Assembly: GCA_002423325.1 (NCBI GenBank)
Contig: DIVQ01000208.1
Coordinates: forward strand, 82,216 to 88,663
Source of the DNA: Anaerolineales bacterium UBA6128
Lineage (GTDB): Bacteria; Chloroflexota; Anaerolineae; UBA1429
Direction: 5' to 3'
Length of the DNA stretch: 6,448 bases
Shown here: in pieces, positions 5,985 to 6,448 of the stretch
Layout of the letters: each line of letters opens with the position of its first letter
How positions within the stretch are numbered: position 1 is the stretch's first letter
Notes under the pieces: generated by a model
What the model was told of the DNA's origin: nothing
The model's input: the letters and a program-made list of their open reading frames with translations, nothing else
Databases searched by the model: none
Program-made: the position numbers and the translations under genes

Positions 5985-6448
5985 TTGCTGGAGCAACTGG
6001 TTCACAATGGCATTATCGTGCCCGCAGCGCCGGAACCGTTGGGCTTGAGCCTGCGCGTGCGCGGTCAAATCATCACGCTCACCCCTCTGCAGGAAGAGAT
6101 GGCGCTGGCCTGGTCGCGCAAACGCGACACGCCGTACGTGCAAGACCCGGTCTTTTGCGCCAATTTCATGCACGATTTTGCGCTGGCATTGGGTGTGCAA
6201 CCCGATCTGCAGGTCGACGACGTCGATTGGACGCCATGCGACGAAGTTGTCGACGCGGAGCGGGCGCGCAGAGAGGCGCTCACTCCTGAGGAACGCAAGG
6301 CGGCCGCGGCCGAGCGTAAGGCTGAACGCCTGGCGCTCAAGCGCAAGTATGGCTACGCCATCGTCGATGGTCAACGCGTTGAGCTGGGAAACTATATGAC
6401 CGAGCCGAGCGGCATCTTTATGGGGCGCGGTGAGCACCCTCTGCGGGG
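5985..6448 (+). CDS. Eukaryotic-type DNA topoisomerase IB, N-terminal part of the core (3' end outside window)
   Basis: The frame runs open to the right edge: 154 codons from TTG 5985. From residue 2 it matches the start of the human TOP1 core (Topoisom_I_N region). 'HNGIIVPAAPEPL' (7-19) resembles 'HKGPVFAPPYEPL', and 'GQIITLTPLQEEMA' (27-40) resembles 'GKVMKLSPKAEEVA'. 'FCANFMHDF' (57-65) resembles 'FRKNFFKDW', and 'KYGYAIVDG' (121-129) resembles 'EYGFCIMDN'. 'EPSGIFMGRGEHP' (140-152) resembles 'EPPGLFRGRGNHP', the DNA-clamp motif. A charged helix (about 91-120, 'LTPEERKAAAAERK') stands where TOP1 has its 'MSKEEKLKIKEE' helix. These enzymes relax supercoils by nicking one strand through a 3'-phosphotyrosine. 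The catalytic tyrosine and the Arg/Lys/His residues are outside the window. The long charged N-terminal domain of animal TOP1 is absent. The short poxvirus-like bacterial TopIB lacks this region, so that alternative is excluded. Divergent from the ATPase operon across 270 bp. Confidence 0.85.
   Translation, partial: MLEQLVHNGIIVPAAPEPLGLSLRVRGQIITLTPLQEEMALAWSRKRDTPYVQDPVFCANFMHDFALALGVQPDLQVDDVDWTPCDEVVDAERARREALTPEERKAAAAERKAERLALKRKYGYAIVDGQRVELGNYMTEPSGIFMGRGEHPLR

Noticed and set aside
5931..6437. Minus-strand frame of 168 codons at the right end
   Set aside because: It lies opposite the topoisomerase core, which has clear homology on the plus strand, and the frame covers the plus-strand promoter.
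1..6448. CRISPR arrays, tRNA or rRNA genes, insertion sequences
   Set aside because: No regularly spaced repeats beyond the four short TTGGGA copies, no cloverleaf-like sequence, and no transposase-like protein or terminal inverted repeats were seen.

Overview
This looks like bacterial chromosomal DNA of high GC content (by eye above 60%), with genes on both strands and short intergenic gaps. The gene content suggests Chloroflexota. There are several divergent uroporphyrinogen-decarboxylase-like (URO-D) paralogs next to a Gfo/Idh/MocA oxidoreductase, and a GAAC-N4-GTTC LexA-type operator, the form used by Gram-positives and reported for a Chloroflexota member. The taxon is inferred from style; no marker gene fixes it.

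Left part (1-2702), plus strand: the C-terminal end of a Gfo/Idh/MocA-type oxidoreductase is followed by two URO-D superfamily genes (454-1500 and 1530-2630, the second starting at TTG). They lie in one direction with gaps of 110 and 29 bp. A perfect 10-bp hairpin with a UUCG loop (2660-2683) closes the unit and separates it from a third, convergent URO-D gene (2702-3868, minus strand). None of the three resembles the haem enzyme HemE. They fit the broader family of MtaA/CmuA-like methyltransferases and relatives of unknown function. Their metal-site motifs differ (HSCG, HQDG, HCCG), so they probably act on different substrates.

Right part (3963-6448): a minus-strand pair encodes an FtsK/HerA-like ATPase (GTG start at 5714, end at 4308) and, 33 bp downstream, a small protein with two membrane segments (4274 to 3963). 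A strong promoter (TTGACA, 18 bp, TAAAAT) precedes the ATPase gene. A 16-bp LexA-like palindrome, TAGAAC-N4-GTTCTA, covers its predicted transcription start, so the pair is a probable SOS-regulated operon.

Divergent from it, and running off the right edge, is the start of a gene whose product aligns over its whole visible length with the core of eukaryotic-type DNA topoisomerase IB (human TOP1-like), including the EPxGxFxGRGxHP motif. This is not the short, poxvirus-like TopIB typical of bacteria. It is the most notable item in the window. The divergent region also holds four TTGGGA repeats in two pairs spaced about four helical turns apart, one pair just upstream of each promoter.

The right-hand block therefore reads as a DNA-topology and chromosome-handling module: an SOS-controlled DNA pump with a possible membrane partner beside a eukaryote-like swivelase. 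The left-hand block is an unrelated catabolic or C1-type accessory cluster.
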